In this document: piece by piece, positions 55,388 through 64,000 of the stretch
How the letters are laid out: each line of letters starts with the position of its first letter
Numbering within the stretch: position 1 is the first letter of the stretch
DNA from: Arthrobacter crystallopoietes
Lineage (GTDB): Bacteria; Actinomycetota; Actinomycetes; Actinomycetales; Micrococcaceae
DNA length: 64,000 nucleotides
Reading direction: 5' to 3'
Assembly: GCF_017603825.1 (NCBI RefSeq)
Contig: NZ_CP072014.1
Location: 806,001-870,000, forward strand
Notes under the pieces: model-generated
The model's database searches: none
What the model saw: the letters and a program-made list of their open reading frames with translations, nothing else
What the model was told of the DNA's origin: nothing
Position numbers and translations under genes: made by a program

Positions 55388-57379
55388 ATGTCCGTCATCA
55401 AACAAGGTTCCCTGTTGCTGCCCGCACCCGCCAAAGACGAATGGTCTTCATATCAAATGGGCCGTTTCCTCCAGGGCGTAGAGCAAAAAACCGGCCGCAA
55501 TTTTGCCGACTATGAAGAGGCGTGGCAGTGGTCGGTCGATAACCTGGAGCAGTTCTGGGCAGAGGTCTGGAACCACTTCGACATCATCTCCCACACTCCT
55601 TACACGCAGGTCCTGGCCGACGACACGATGCCGGGGGCAAAGTGGTTCCCCGGGGCGACCATCAACTACGCCGAGCACATCGTGCGGGCACTGAACCGCC
55701 GCAGCAACGACGTCATGGTCAAGTCGCGGAGCCAGACCAACGGCAGCGTCGACTGGACCGGCGGCCGGTTGCTGGAAGAAATCACACGGATCCAGCAGGG
55801 CCTGATCCGCAACGGCATTAAACGCGGAGACCGGGTGGCCGGATACCTGCCCAATATCCCGCAGACGCTGGCCGCCTATCTGGCGACAACAGCCATGGGA
55901 GCCATCTGGTGCTCCATTGCACCCGAAATGGGCCCCAAGAGCGTCCTGGACCGGATCAGCCAGCTCGAGCCGGCACTCCTCATCGCTATCGACGGCTACC
56001 GGTGGGGCAAAAGGGACCTGTCCCGGGAGGACGACCTGGCCAGGATCAGGGAGTTCCTGCCTGCAACCAAGACCGTCCTGCTGCCCTATCTGGATGAAAA
56101 CGCAACTGCCCCCGCGGGGGCAGAACTCTATGCGGACTTTACCCGCGACCAGGCAGACATAGTCATCGAGCCGGTTCCGTTCGACCATCCGCTGACAGTG
56201 CTGTTCTCCTCCGGCACCACCGGCAAGCCAAAAGCGATTGTGCACTCCCACGGCGGGCTGCTGCTGGAGCATTTCAAAGCCATGGGCCTGCATTTCGGCA
56301 TGAACGAGGCCGATACCGCGTTTTGGTTCACCACCACCGGCTGGATGGTGTGGACGCTCAGCGTTTCCACCCTCCTGGTCGGGGCCGCCATCGTGCTCGA
56401 AGACGGAGATCCCAACTGGCCGGGCCTGGACGGAGAATGGTCCCAGTGGTCCATCCTCGCCCAGACGGAGGCCACCTACCTGGGCACCGGAGCAGCCTAC
56501 CTGGCCGCCTGCGCCCATGCAGGCCTGGAGCCCGGCAAGAAATGGGACCTCAGCAGGGTCAGAGAAATCCAATGCTCCGGCTCCCCGCTGGCGGCCGATG
56601 TGGCCGGCTGGGTCTATGAGGCGGTGAACCCTAATGTGCTGCTCGCACCGACCTCAGGTGGAACAGATATCTGCGCCGCCTTTATCGGTGCCAGCCCGCT
56701 GACGGCCGTCCATGCCGGTGAAATGTCATGCCGTCCCCTCGGAGTGTCCGTGGAGTCATGGGATCCCGAGGGACAGCCGATCAGGGGTGCAGCCGGAGAG
56801 CTCGTGGCCACCAAGCCCATGCCTTCCATGCCGGTCTTCTTCTGGGGGGACGAAAACTACGAGCGCTACCGGAACAGCTACTTCGGAGCTTACGAGGGCG
56901 TCTGGCGGCACGGCGACTGGCTCATCCACACTGAGCGCAACAGCTGGGTCATCACGGGACGCTCGGATGCCACTCTCAACAGAGGCGGGGTCAGGCTGGG
57001 CACCGCCGAGTTCTACGCGGTTCTCGACGGGCTGAAAGACGTCCAGGACAGCATGGTCCTGCACTTCGAAGACGGCGGCGGCATGGGCAAGCTGGTGCTG
57101 CTGGCCGAAGCAGCACCGGGAAGGGACGAACAGGAATTGGAAGCCCTCATCCGGAGCACACTGCGCAAGGAACTCTCGCCCCGCCACGTTCCGGACTATG
57201 TGGTGTTTGTACCCAGCATCCCCCGTAACCCAACCGGCAAACGGCTGGAGATTCCGCTCAAACGCCTCATTCAGGGGGCAGTCACGGGTGAAGTAATCGA
57301 CCTGGGAATAGTTCTCCGGCCCGACGATGTCAACGACACCGTCCAGCGGGTTAACCGCGTACTTGAAGCTGCCGGATAA
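55388..57379 (+). CDS. aacS: Acetoacetyl-CoA synthetase
   Basis: 663-residue ANL-superfamily ligase. The N-terminal FWAEVWNHFDI and PGAKWFPGATINYAEH, the AMP-binding LFSSGTTGKPKAIVHSHGG, TTTGWMVW and the SGGTDICAAF block are those of acetoacetyl-CoA synthetases. It activates acetoacetate or a related 3-oxo acid with ATP and CoA. Second gene of the operon, 84 bases after the transporter. Confidence 0.88.
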   Translation: MSVIKQGSLLLPAPAKDEWSSYQMGRFLQGVEQKTGRNFADYEEAWQWSVDNLEQFWAEVWNHFDIISHTPYTQVLADDTMPGAKWFPGATINYAEHIVRALNRRSNDVMVKSRSQTNGSVDWTGGRLLEEITRIQQGLIRNGIKRGDRVAGYLPNIPQTLAAYLATTAMGAIWCSIAPEMGPKSVLDRISQLEPALLIAIDGYRWGKRDLSREDDLARIREFLPATKTVLLPYLDENATAPAGAELYADFTRDQADIVIEPVPFDHPLTVLFSSGTTGKPKAIVHSHGGLLLEHFKAMGLHFGMNEADTAFWFTTTGWMVWTLSVSTLLVGAAIVLEDGDPNWPGLDGEWSQWSILAQTEATYLGTGAAYLAACAHAGLEPGKKWDLSRVREIQCSGSPLAADVAGWVYEAVNPNVLLAPTSGGTDICAAFIGASPLTAVHAGEMSCRPLGVSVESWDPEGQPIRGAAGELVATKPMPSMPVFFWGDENYERYRNSYFGAYEGVWRHGDWLIHTERNSWVITGRSDATLNRGGVRLGTAEFYAVLDGLKDVQDSMVLHFEDGGGMGKLVLLAEAAPGRDEQELEALIRSTLRKELSPRHVPDYVVFVPSIPRNPTGKRLEIPLKRLIQGAVTGEVIDLGIVLRPDDVNDTVQRVNRVLEAAG

Positions 57380-57461
57380 GCGCAGTCCACGCTTCTCCTC
57401 CCCAAACCTTCGGCGCCCCCTCCGGCCGCGCCTGCACGAGAACAGCAAAGGATTTCCTTCC

Positions 57462-58355
57462 GTGAACACAGGGCTGAACCTGGCCGACCTGGCCGCCGTC
57501 GATATGCACGTCCACATAGAAGCCGACGACCACGGCCACACCGATATGCCGGATGAGTTCCGGGAAGCAGCACAGAAACACTTCGGCGCCAGCCACGAAC
57601 CGTGGAAGGTGGACGCCATAGCCGCCTACTACCGTGAGCGGAAGATGGCCGCCGTCATCTTCAGCGTCGACCACGAATCGGTCACCGGGCACCCGCCGAT
57701 TCCCAACAGGGACATCGCCGCCCAGGCCGCACAACACCCCGACGTCCTGATTCCCTTCGCCAGCATCGACCCGGCGCGCGGGGAGGAAGGTCTCCGGGAG
57801 GCCCGGGTTCTAGTTGAAGAACACGGGGTAAAGGGGTTCAAATTCCATCCGAACCTGCAGGCGTTCCACCCCAACGACCCCATCGCCTACCCCTTGTATA
57901 AGGTCATCCAGGAACTTGGCGTCCCGGCACTTTTCCACACCGGGCAAAGCGGCATAGGATTGGGCATGCCCGGCTCGGGAGGCATCCGGCTGAAGTACTC
58001 CAACCCCTTGGTGCTCGACGACGTGGCGGTGGACTTCCCGGAGCTGAAAATCATCATGGCCCATCCGTCCTTCCCCTGGCAGGATGAAGCCCTCGCCGTA
58101 GCCGCACGGCATACCAACGTCTACATAGACCTCTCGGGCTGGTCGCCCAAGTACTTCCCGGCCAACCTCGTGCAGTACGCGAACACCCTGCTGCGGCGGA
58201 AGGTGCTTTTCGGATCCGATTTTCCGCTCCTGCCGCCGGACCGCTGGATCGCCGACTTCGAAAAGCTCGAGATCAAGCCCGAGGTCCGCCCCATGATCAT
58301 GAAAGACAACGCCATCAGGCTGCTCCAGCTGGACGACGCCCCGGCCATGCCGTAA
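57462..58355 (+). CDS. Amidohydrolase-2 family metal-dependent hydrolase/decarboxylase
   Basis: 297-residue TIM-barrel enzyme. Metal ligands DMHVH (His16/His18), FHTG, AHPS and the late Asp in GSDFPLL are present, as in ACMSD- and resorcylate-decarboxylase-like proteins. GTG start with AAAGGA; earlier starts would run into the preceding gene. It could hydrolyse or decarboxylate the imported acid to yield a 3-oxo acid for the CoA ligase. Confidence 0.82.
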   Translation: MNTGLNLADLAAVDMHVHIEADDHGHTDMPDEFREAAQKHFGASHEPWKVDAIAAYYRERKMAAVIFSVDHESVTGHPPIPNRDIAAQAAQHPDVLIPFASIDPARGEEGLREARVLVEEHGVKGFKFHPNLQAFHPNDPIAYPLYKVIQELGVPALFHTGQSGIGLGMPGSGGIRLKYSNPLVLDDVAVDFPELKIIMAHPSFPWQDEALAVAARHTNVYIDLSGWSPKYFPANLVQYANTLLRRKVLFGSDFPLLPPDRWIADFEKLEIKPEVRPMIMKDNAIRLLQLDDAPAMP

Positions 58356-58483
58356 CAACCAACTAACGGAACATCAGCCAACGCCCGGCGGCCTGCAGGA
58401 CATTCCACATCTTGAAGAAGAACGATCCACAGCACATCGCCGGGATGACCGGTCCAGGAACAGGAACCAGAAGGAGCGAATCC

Positions 58484-59245
58484 ATGTCACAGCGGGTTCT
58501 GATAACTGCCGGAGCAAACGGAATCGGCCTGGCCGTCGCCCGGGCCTTCGCGGCCAACGGCGCACGCGTCCACATCGCCGACATCAATGCCGACGCGGTC
58601 AAAGCGGTCACCGCCGAAAACCCGGACATCACCGGCACAGTAGGCGACGTCAGCGTACCCGGGGATGTCGAGGCCCTCTTCACCGACGTACAGGCCCGGC
58701 TCGGCGGCCTGGACGTACTGGTCAACAACGCCGGGATCGCCGGCCCCACCGCACCGGTCGAACAGTACGACGCGGGCGCCTTCGCCGCCGTCATCGGCGT
58801 CAACCTGCAGGGAACGTTCAACGTCACCCAGAAGGCCATCCCCCTCCTGAAGGAATCCGAAGCCGCCTCGGTGGTCACCATGTCTTCCCTGGCCGGGCGC
58901 TTCGGCTACCCGAACCGCATCGCCTACTCCACCACCAAATGGGGCCTGGTCGGCTTCGCCAAGACCCTGGCCATGGAACTGGGCCCGTTCGGCATCACCT
59001 CCAACACCATCCATCCCGGCGCCGTCGACGGCCCGCGGCTCATGAGCGTCTTCGAAGGCCGCGCCGCGGTCTCCGGACGCACCGTCCAAGAGGAAATCGA
59101 CAGCGCGATGGCCAACCAGTCCATCAAGAAGTTCATCGACCCCAACGACATCGCCGCACTGATCCTGTTCCTCGCCGGCCCGCACGCCCGCACCATCTCT
59201 GGCCAAATGTTCCCCATCGACGCCGACTCCAAGGCAGCCGTCTGA
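58484..59245 (+). CDS. Short-chain dehydrogenase/reductase
   Basis: 253-residue SDR with AGANGIG, NNAG and YSTTK motifs and a C-terminal ISGQMFPIDAD segment. ATG at 58484 with AAGGAG. End of the AAHS operon; convergent with the IclR gene, only 8 bases between stops. Confidence 0.87.
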   Translation: MSQRVLITAGANGIGLAVARAFAANGARVHIADINADAVKAVTAENPDITGTVGDVSVPGDVEALFTDVQARLGGLDVLVNNAGIAGPTAPVEQYDAGAFAAVIGVNLQGTFNVTQKAIPLLKESEAASVVTMSSLAGRFGYPNRIAYSTTKWGLVGFAKTLAMELGPFGITSNTIHPGAVDGPRLMSVFEGRAAVSGRTVQEEIDSAMANQSIKKFIDPNDIAALILFLAGPHARTISGQMFPIDADSKAAV

Positions 59246-59253
59246 TGAGCTTC

Positions 59254-60021
59254 TTAGGACACGGCCGACCGAAGCCGGTCTTCGACAGCAGCGGCTGCGG
59301 CCCGCAACGCCTCAAGATAAGCGGGCATATCCTCCCGCCTGAACCGGATGCTGGGAGTAGCCGTGGTCAGGGCCGCAATAGGCTTGCCGGCCGCGTCGTT
59401 GATGCTCACTCCCAGCCCGACCACCCCTTGTTCCGTCTCTTCGAAGTTCGTGGCAAATTCCGCGCGTCGAATCCTGGTCATGTTCCGCTTCAACATGGCC
59501 AGCGAAGTGATTCTCCCCGTAGGCCAGGCCGGCAGCCCTCCCCGGTAAAGCTCCTCAAGCTCCGTATTGCTCAACTGCGCCAGCATCGCCTTACCTCCCG
59601 CCGAGACAAATGCGGGCATCTGGTCACCGACACGCATCCCAACCCGAAGCGCGGAGGTCGATTCAACCCCGTCAATAAACACAATGCTGCCACCGCGCAG
59701 CACCATCAGCTGCACCGTCTCACCGACCGCCTCGTGCAGCGCCATCAACGCACTGCGGGCATTTACGCGCAGCAAATGCACCGAGAACGACTCCGCCCCA
59801 CGCTCGGACAAGGCCGGACCCGCGCGGTAGCGCCGCTCCCGGTCCTGTACGGAAAACCCCCGGAACGTGAGTGCCGAAAGCAAACGGTGCGCCGTCGATG
59901 GAGCCACGTTAAGATGCTCTGCCGCCGCCTTGACTGAAAGCGGCCCCGCGGAACGCATGAGAAGGATCAGCAGGAGAGCACGATCCACGGACTCTACGGG
60001 AGACGTCTCGACATTTCTCAT
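59254..60021 (-). CDS. IclR-family regulator of the AAHS/acetoacetyl-CoA operon
   Basis: 255-residue IclR protein: winged helix with VKAAAEHLNVAPSTAHRLLSALTFRGF (residues 31-57) and an effector domain (GETVQLMVLRGGSIVFIDGVES). ATG at 60021 is preceded by AAGGA at 7 bases; it lies inside a 17-bp site shared with the divergent promoter at 53.8 kb, arguing for autoregulation and control of that region. Confidence 0.88.
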   Translation of the reverse strand: MRNVETSPVESVDRALLLILLMRSAGPLSVKAAAEHLNVAPSTAHRLLSALTFRGFSVQDRERRYRAGPALSERGAESFSVHLLRVNARSALMALHEAVGETVQLMVLRGGSIVFIDGVESTSALRVGMRVGDQMPAFVSAGGKAMLAQLSNTELEELYRGGLPAWPTGRITSLAMLKRNMTRIRRAEFATNFEETEQGVVGLGVSINDAAGKPIAALTTATPSIRFRREDMPAYLEALRAAAAAVEDRLRSAVS

Positions 60022-60029
60022 GACGGAAT
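60013..60029. promoter_or_regulatory. Second IclR-type operator set, copy 3
   Basis: ATTTCTCATGACGGAAT, 14 of 17 matches to ATTCCTTATGACGGAAT, covering the IclR start codon. Confidence 0.55.
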
Positions 60030-60115
60030 CCTTGCACAACTGTTCCATCTGAGGGAATACGTCCGCGCTGTAACCGGCGCAGGCATTCCTGGCCATCGGT
60101 CAGGACCCCCCAACG

Positions 60116-60136
60116 CCGGTAACGGCGAATATGGCT
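60116..60136 (+). repeat. Extragenic motif, copy E
   Basis: CGGTAACGGCGAATATGGC preceded by GC; three to four differences from the consensus. It lies between the IclR start and the stop of the Lrp gene. Confidence 0.45.
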
Positions 60137-60289
60137 TAGGGAGCCTTGGCTCGCGCCCATTGCATCCTTCCGGCCAGGCAGTTCCCCTCGCGGGAAGAAC
60201 CCGGGGATCCGGGTTTGTCCCGTTCAGCGCAGGCTTTGTTGTTGCTGAAGCCGGAGGCGTCCGTTGGAAGCATCGGGGCGGCACCGCGT

Positions 60290-61315
60290 TTAGTAAGCCA
60301 TGGGAATGATCTGCGCGATTGTCCCGTCCTCATTGAGTTTTGCGCCGTTGAATTTGAAGGTCCGCAGGACTATTCGCCGGTCCTCGATGGTCAGACCGCC
60401 TATGGCATCGAGCAGTTGCTGTTCGACGTCGAGCAGGTCCATCGGGTTGTTTAGCCACACCACGATGTGGATATTGTTGGTTCCGGTGACGCTGGTCATC
60501 ACGCGCAGCGCCGGCACGCGGTCAAGTATGTCCGTTGACGGGAACCGGTCTGGCCGCATGGAGCCCCACAGTATGGCGCTATAGCTGCGACCTGATCCCC
60601 GGCGGGCGACATCACAGCGGACGCTTACGTATTTACCGCCGATGAGTCGGCTGACCCGACGTGCCGCCGCCAGTGCGGAGATTCCGGCGGTCGCGGCAAG
60701 TTCGCGCAGGCTCGTGCGGCCGTCGATCCCGAGGGCGCGCATCAGCGCACGGTTCGGGGCATCCATGACCGCAGGGGTTCCCTCGCCGGCTTTGCCGGCC
60801 TCCTGATGGAGTTGGGACAGACGGCGGATTTTCGATGCCGGCAGTGCCCGGAAATGCCACAGGCTGGCATCGATGATCTGGCTGGTGACCGTCCGGACGG
60901 CATAGTGCAGCACCCCGTCCAGGCTGCCGATGGTCGTGAGCAGGAAGCTGGAGAGGCTGCGCCCAGCCGCTGCGACGGTTAACAGAAGGTGGGCCGAGCC
61001 CGCGATGAACTGGATGGACATGAGCCGTTCGTCGGGGATGAGCGTCTCCGCCACCTCCTGGACACGGTCGTTCTGGCAGGTGAGTTCGACGAACGCCACA
61101 TCCATCATCCGCAGGAGCTCGGGGCCGGGAGCGATCGAGACACGGGCCAGACCGGCTTCGACCAACCGCGCCCAGCGCCGCGCAAGGGTGGTGGGGTGGA
61201 CACCCAGGACCCTGGAAAGATCCTCCCAGCTGGCACGCGGCGCCACCTGCAGCGCGCTGACCAACTCGAGGTCACGCTCAGTCAAGGAATGACTATCCTG
61301 CGTATTAGGGCTCAT
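60290..61315 (-). CDS. Lrp/AsnC-type regulator with two helix-turn-helix domains
   Basis: 341-residue regulator. A first AsnC helix-turn-helix (LSRVLGVHPTTLARRWARL) with its ligand-binding-like part is followed by a second one (LAATAGISALAAARRVSRL) and a final RAM-type domain ending in VLRTFKFNGAKLN. Such duplicated forms are found mainly in actinobacteria. ATG at 61315 with AGGAAAG. Divergent from the AbgT transporter, which it likely controls. Confidence 0.83.
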   Translation of the reverse strand: MSPNTQDSHSLTERDLELVSALQVAPRASWEDLSRVLGVHPTTLARRWARLVEAGLARVSIAPGPELLRMMDVAFVELTCQNDRVQEVAETLIPDERLMSIQFIAGSAHLLLTVAAAGRSLSSFLLTTIGSLDGVLHYAVRTVTSQIIDASLWHFRALPASKIRRLSQLHQEAGKAGEGTPAVMDAPNRALMRALGIDGRTSLRELAATAGISALAAARRVSRLIGGKYVSVRCDVARRGSGRSYSAILWGSMRPDRFPSTDILDRVPALRVMTSVTGTNNIHIVVWLNNPMDLLDVEQQLLDAIGGLTIEDRRIVLRTFKFNGAKLNEDGTIAQIIPMAY

Positions 61316-61513
61316 AAAACTACTTTCCTGCATTAACAGCGATAAACGTTCATGGAACATACAGTTTTCTTCAATCAACATGACCGAGGCCACATTGGAG
61401 GAAAAAATGGCTCCCGACACTTCATGCCTGCCGGTCAGGAAAATGGTCCTGGCCTCGGACGGGTGCCCCTCGCAGAGGACGCTCTCCGGGCCCGCGCCGG
61501 CCGGGGCAAGATC

Positions 61514-63079
61514 GTGACCGCAGTGCAGACTCCCCCTGAGGCCCGCCGCAGGTTCGGAGCCCGGATGATCGACGCCATAGAACGCGTCGGAAATAAGCTG
61601 CCCGAGCCGTTCGCCCTCTTCCTTTACCTGCTGCTGGCAGTCGGCGTTGTCTCCACGGTGGTGTCCTGGTTCGGCGTGAGCACGCAGGTGCCCGGCAGCG
61701 AGGAACCGGCTCCCGTCAGGGGCCTGTTCACCGGTGAAGGCATCGCCTGGCTGATGACCACGGCGGTGGACAACTTCATCTCGTTCCCCCCGCTGGGCGT
61801 GGTCGTCACCCTGCTGCTGGCCGTCGGCGTGGCAGAACGCACCGGCCTGCTGCTCACGCTTGTGAAGTCCACCTTGGGCCGCGCGCCCCGCTGGGCGCTT
61901 CCTTATGTGATCGCGCTCGTTGCCCTGTGCGCACACATCATGTCCGATGCCTCGATCCTGGTCATTCCACCCATCGCGGCGCTGGTCTTCAAAGCTGCAG
62001 GACGCAACCCGGTGGCCGGGCTACTGGGCTCCTACGCGATCGGGATCGCCGCGTTCAGCTGCACCCCCTTCATCACCTCGACCGACGCCCTGCTCGCCGG
62101 CATCTCCAATGCGGCGGCCGCTCCTGTAGCAGGAACGGTTCTGCCCGTGACCGCCGTGTCGAACCTGGCCCTGAACATGGTGCTCTCCGTCGTCCTGACG
62201 GTCGCCGGTGGCCTGGTCATCGACAAGCTCCTGGAGCCGCGCCTGAACCGGATGGGCATCGGCACCGGCAAGGCAGCCGGGCACGACAGCGACGCGGCAG
62301 CCTCCGCAGCCGTCACCGCCCAGGAACGCAGCGCCCTGCGCTGGGCCGGACTGGCACTGCTGATCGTGGCGGCCGGTGTGCTGGCCCTGACGCTGCCGGA
62401 AAGCTCGCCGCTGCGCAACGAGGAAGGCAGTTTCCTGCCGAAATCCCCGCTGCTGAGCTCGGTGATCTTCCTGGTGTTCATCGTCCTGATCGTTCCCTCA
62501 ATCGTGTACGGGGCCCGGTTACGCAAGATCACCGGCGTCCAATCCGTCGTCGACATGATGGGCCAGGCCGTCAAGGACGCCGTTTCCTTCATCGTGGTCG
62601 CGTTCGTGCTGGCACAGTTCCTGGCCCTGTTCACCTGGAGCGGCCTGGCTTCCTGGATCGCGGTCAACGGCGCCCAAGGCCTGAAGGACGTGAACTTCAC
62701 CGGCTTCGGTGCAGTGATCGCGTTCATTGTGGTCGTCTCCCTGCTGAACCTCCTCATCGCCTCCGGCTCATCCCTGTGGACGCTCATTGCCGCGGTCTTC
62801 ATCCCGATGTTCGCCCTGATCGGGTACGAAGCCGGATTCATCCAGGCCGCCTTCCGCGTCGGAGACTCCGCCACACAGGCCCTCACCCCGCTGAATCCGT
62901 ACCTGGTGATCATCCTCGGCTTCCTGCGCAAATACGAGCCGGACGCCGGCATCGGCTCGATCATCGCCCGGATGCTCCCCTTCACCATCGTGTTCTGGAT
63001 CCTCTGGGTACTCGTGCTCAGCATCTTCTTCTTCACCGGTACCGGAACCGGCCCCGGCATGGACATCCTGGTCCGCTGA
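61514..63079 (+). CDS. AbgT-family transporter
   Basis: 521-residue carrier related to the p-aminobenzoyl-glutamate transporter AbgT and the antimetabolite exporter MtrF. IERVGNKLPEPFALFLYLLL and the AHIMSDASILVIPPIAALVF segment are diagnostic; about 11-13 segments. GTG at 61514 is chosen because homologues begin near RRRFGARMIDAIERVG; the ATG frame at 61352 adds an unlikely leader. Followed by an amidohydrolase, suggesting uptake and cleavage of an amide-linked substrate. Confidence 0.85.
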   Translation: MTAVQTPPEARRRFGARMIDAIERVGNKLPEPFALFLYLLLAVGVVSTVVSWFGVSTQVPGSEEPAPVRGLFTGEGIAWLMTTAVDNFISFPPLGVVVTLLLAVGVAERTGLLLTLVKSTLGRAPRWALPYVIALVALCAHIMSDASILVIPPIAALVFKAAGRNPVAGLLGSYAIGIAAFSCTPFITSTDALLAGISNAAAAPVAGTVLPVTAVSNLALNMVLSVVLTVAGGLVIDKLLEPRLNRMGIGTGKAAGHDSDAAASAAVTAQERSALRWAGLALLIVAAGVLALTLPESSPLRNEEGSFLPKSPLLSSVIFLVFIVLIVPSIVYGARLRKITGVQSVVDMMGQAVKDAVSFIVVAFVLAQFLALFTWSGLASWIAVNGAQGLKDVNFTGFGAVIAFIVVVSLLNLLIASGSSLWTLIAAVFIPMFALIGYEAGFIQAAFRVGDSATQALTPLNPYLVIILGFLRKYEPDAGIGSIIARMLPFTIVFWILWVLVLSIFFFTGTGTGPGMDILVR

Positions 63080-63192
63080 CCCCACCGGGATCCGCAGGAC
63101 AGCCCCGCCGCGGCATAGCCCGCCCCCACACAACACCGCCCGTAAGGGCCCAGAACAAACCCGACAACTTCCCGATGTAAGGCAGTACTCTC

Positions 63193-64000
63193 ATGCACCA
63201 AGCACGGCTTCCCGCCACGCCCTCATCCACCGGCACCGTCCTCAGGCTCACCGGAGCCAGACTCATCGACGGCACCGGCGCAGCACCGGTCGATAACGCA
63301 GAAGTCCTCATCGACGGCGACCGCATCCTCTACGCCGGCCCGGCGCGGAACACCGATGACCACCCCGAAGCCACCACCGTTGACCTCAAAGGAAAAACGC
63401 TCCTGCCGGGATTCATCGACACCCACGTACACCTCTCCCTGTCGCTGGAAACACCCCCCGCAGAGAGCGCCGCACGGTTCGGCTCCGAACGCGTCCTGGC
63501 CGCCGCCCGCATCATCCACGACACCCTCATGGCAGGAATCACGACCGCCCGGGACCTCGGCGGCCTCGACGCCGGCTACCGCAGGGCCATAGCCGCCGGC
63601 ACCATCCTCGGCCCGCGCCTGCACCTGGCCGTCGCAGTCCTCTCCCCCACCGGCGGCCACTCGGACATGTGCATGCCCAACGGTACAAACGCCATGCCAC
63701 ACACCCAAGGCATGATCACCGTCGACTCCGATGACGAAATGCGCCGGGCCGTACGCACCCTCATCCGATCCGAAGCCGACGTCATCAAAATCTGCACCAC
63801 CGGCGGCGTGTCCAGCCCTTCGGACACCCCCCACGACCTCGGCGTTCCCGAACACCAGGTCCGGCTCATCAAAGACGAGACAGCCCGGCGCAGCGGCCAG
63901 CCCGTCGCCGCCCACGCCCAGGGCACTGCAGGCATCCTCGAAGCAATCCGCGGAGGAGTCAACAGCGTCGAACACGGATACGAGATCGATGACGACGGCA
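63193..64000 (+). CDS. Metal-dependent amidohydrolase (partial, cut by window end)
   Basis: First 269 residues of an imidazolonepropionase/prolidase-like amidohydrolase. The entry strand motif LLPGFIDTHVH carries the HxH pair; the carbamylatable Lys is in ADVIKICTTGG, and the next metal histidines are in AAHAQG and SVEHGYEI. The remaining Asp-bearing part is outside the window. ATG lies 113 bp after the AbgT gene, probably in the same operon. Likely a dipeptidase- or amidase-type enzyme. Confidence 0.82.
   Translation, partial: MHQARLPATPSSTGTVLRLTGARLIDGTGAAPVDNAEVLIDGDRILYAGPARNTDDHPEATTVDLKGKTLLPGFIDTHVHLSLSLETPPAESAARFGSERVLAAARIIHDTLMAGITTARDLGGLDAGYRRAIAAGTILGPRLHLAVAVLSPTGGHSDMCMPNGTNAMPHTQGMITVDSDDEMRRAVRTLIRSEADVIKICTTGGVSSPSDTPHDLGVPEHQVRLIKDETARRSGQPVAAHAQGTAGILEAIRGGVNSVEHGYEIDDDG

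Noticed and set aside
1-64000. tRNA, rRNA or prophage structural genes
   Set aside because: No tRNA-type GTTCGAATC arms in a cloverleaf context and no phage structural proteins were seen.

Overview
The window is high-GC actinobacterial DNA, most likely from the Micrococcaceae (Arthrobacter in the broad sense). Codon use, GAGG/AAGG ribosome sites with many GTG and TTG starts, and the catabolic repertoire (hydantoinase cluster, MHS and AAHS transporters, IclR/PucR/LacI regulators, formylglycine-dependent sulfatase) all fit. No tRNA, rRNA, CRISPR array or replication origin was seen.

Region 1 (about 0.6-13.4 kb) is a hydantoin-utilisation cluster. A LacI-type regulator is followed by a promoter whose -35 box overlaps a perfect operator palindrome. 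Next come a first M20 carbamoylase-type amidohydrolase, an N-carbamoyl-D-amino-acid amidohydrolase, a D-hydantoinase/dihydropyrimidinase, an NCS1 hydantoin permease, a hydantoin racemase and a second M20 amidohydrolase. Both carbamoylase types plus a racemase should allow use of racemic 5-substituted hydantoins. The same strand continues with a CynX-type MFS carrier, an asparaginase-family enzyme and a NodB-fold hydrolase that resembles cyclic imidases.

Region 2 (about 13-29 kb) is an accessory, defence-like stretch: a membrane-anchored protein with a strict 12-residue repeat, small orphan proteins, a single-HKD phospholipase-D-type protein with a C-terminal EVE-like domain, and a broken type I restriction locus. 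In that locus hsdM runs into the middle of hsdR, with hsdS and the start of hsdR deleted. A YgjP-type metallopeptidase, a large RloC/PrrC-like ATPase, a PadR/HAAS pair and an ORC-like AAA ATPase follow.

Region 3 (about 29.5-45 kb) looks like a coherent catabolic island: ABC importer, cytoplasmic type I sulfatase, aldehyde dehydrogenase, Zn alcohol dehydrogenase, Baeyer-Villiger monooxygenase, alpha/beta hydrolase, MHS transporter, two SDRs, an IclR regulator and the formylglycine-generating enzyme that would activate the sulfatase. Four copies of a 19-bp palindrome (best form GAGTCCATTAAATGGACTC) lie at its control regions. The inferred route is sulfate ester to secondary alcohol to ketone to ester or lactone, then to alcohol, aldehyde and acid.

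Region 4 (45-46.6 kb) is an IS110-family element with perfect 10-bp subterminal inverted repeats and a 186-nt structured left end that could encode a bridge RNA.

Region 5 (46.7-64 kb) holds further catabolic units: cupin plus MHS transporter with a PucR-type regulator; a 5'-truncated surface protein of seven repeats; an orphan NMT1-type binding protein divergent from an operon of AAHS transporter, acetoacetyl-CoA synthetase, amidohydrolase and SDR, with an IclR regulator; and a two-HTH Lrp regulator divergent from an AbgT transporter and an amidohydrolase cut by the window end. Two further patterns cross the window: five copies of an extragenic motif (core CGATAACGGCGCATATGAC) and four CRP-type sites (GTGA-N6-TCAC) in promoters of catabolic operons.
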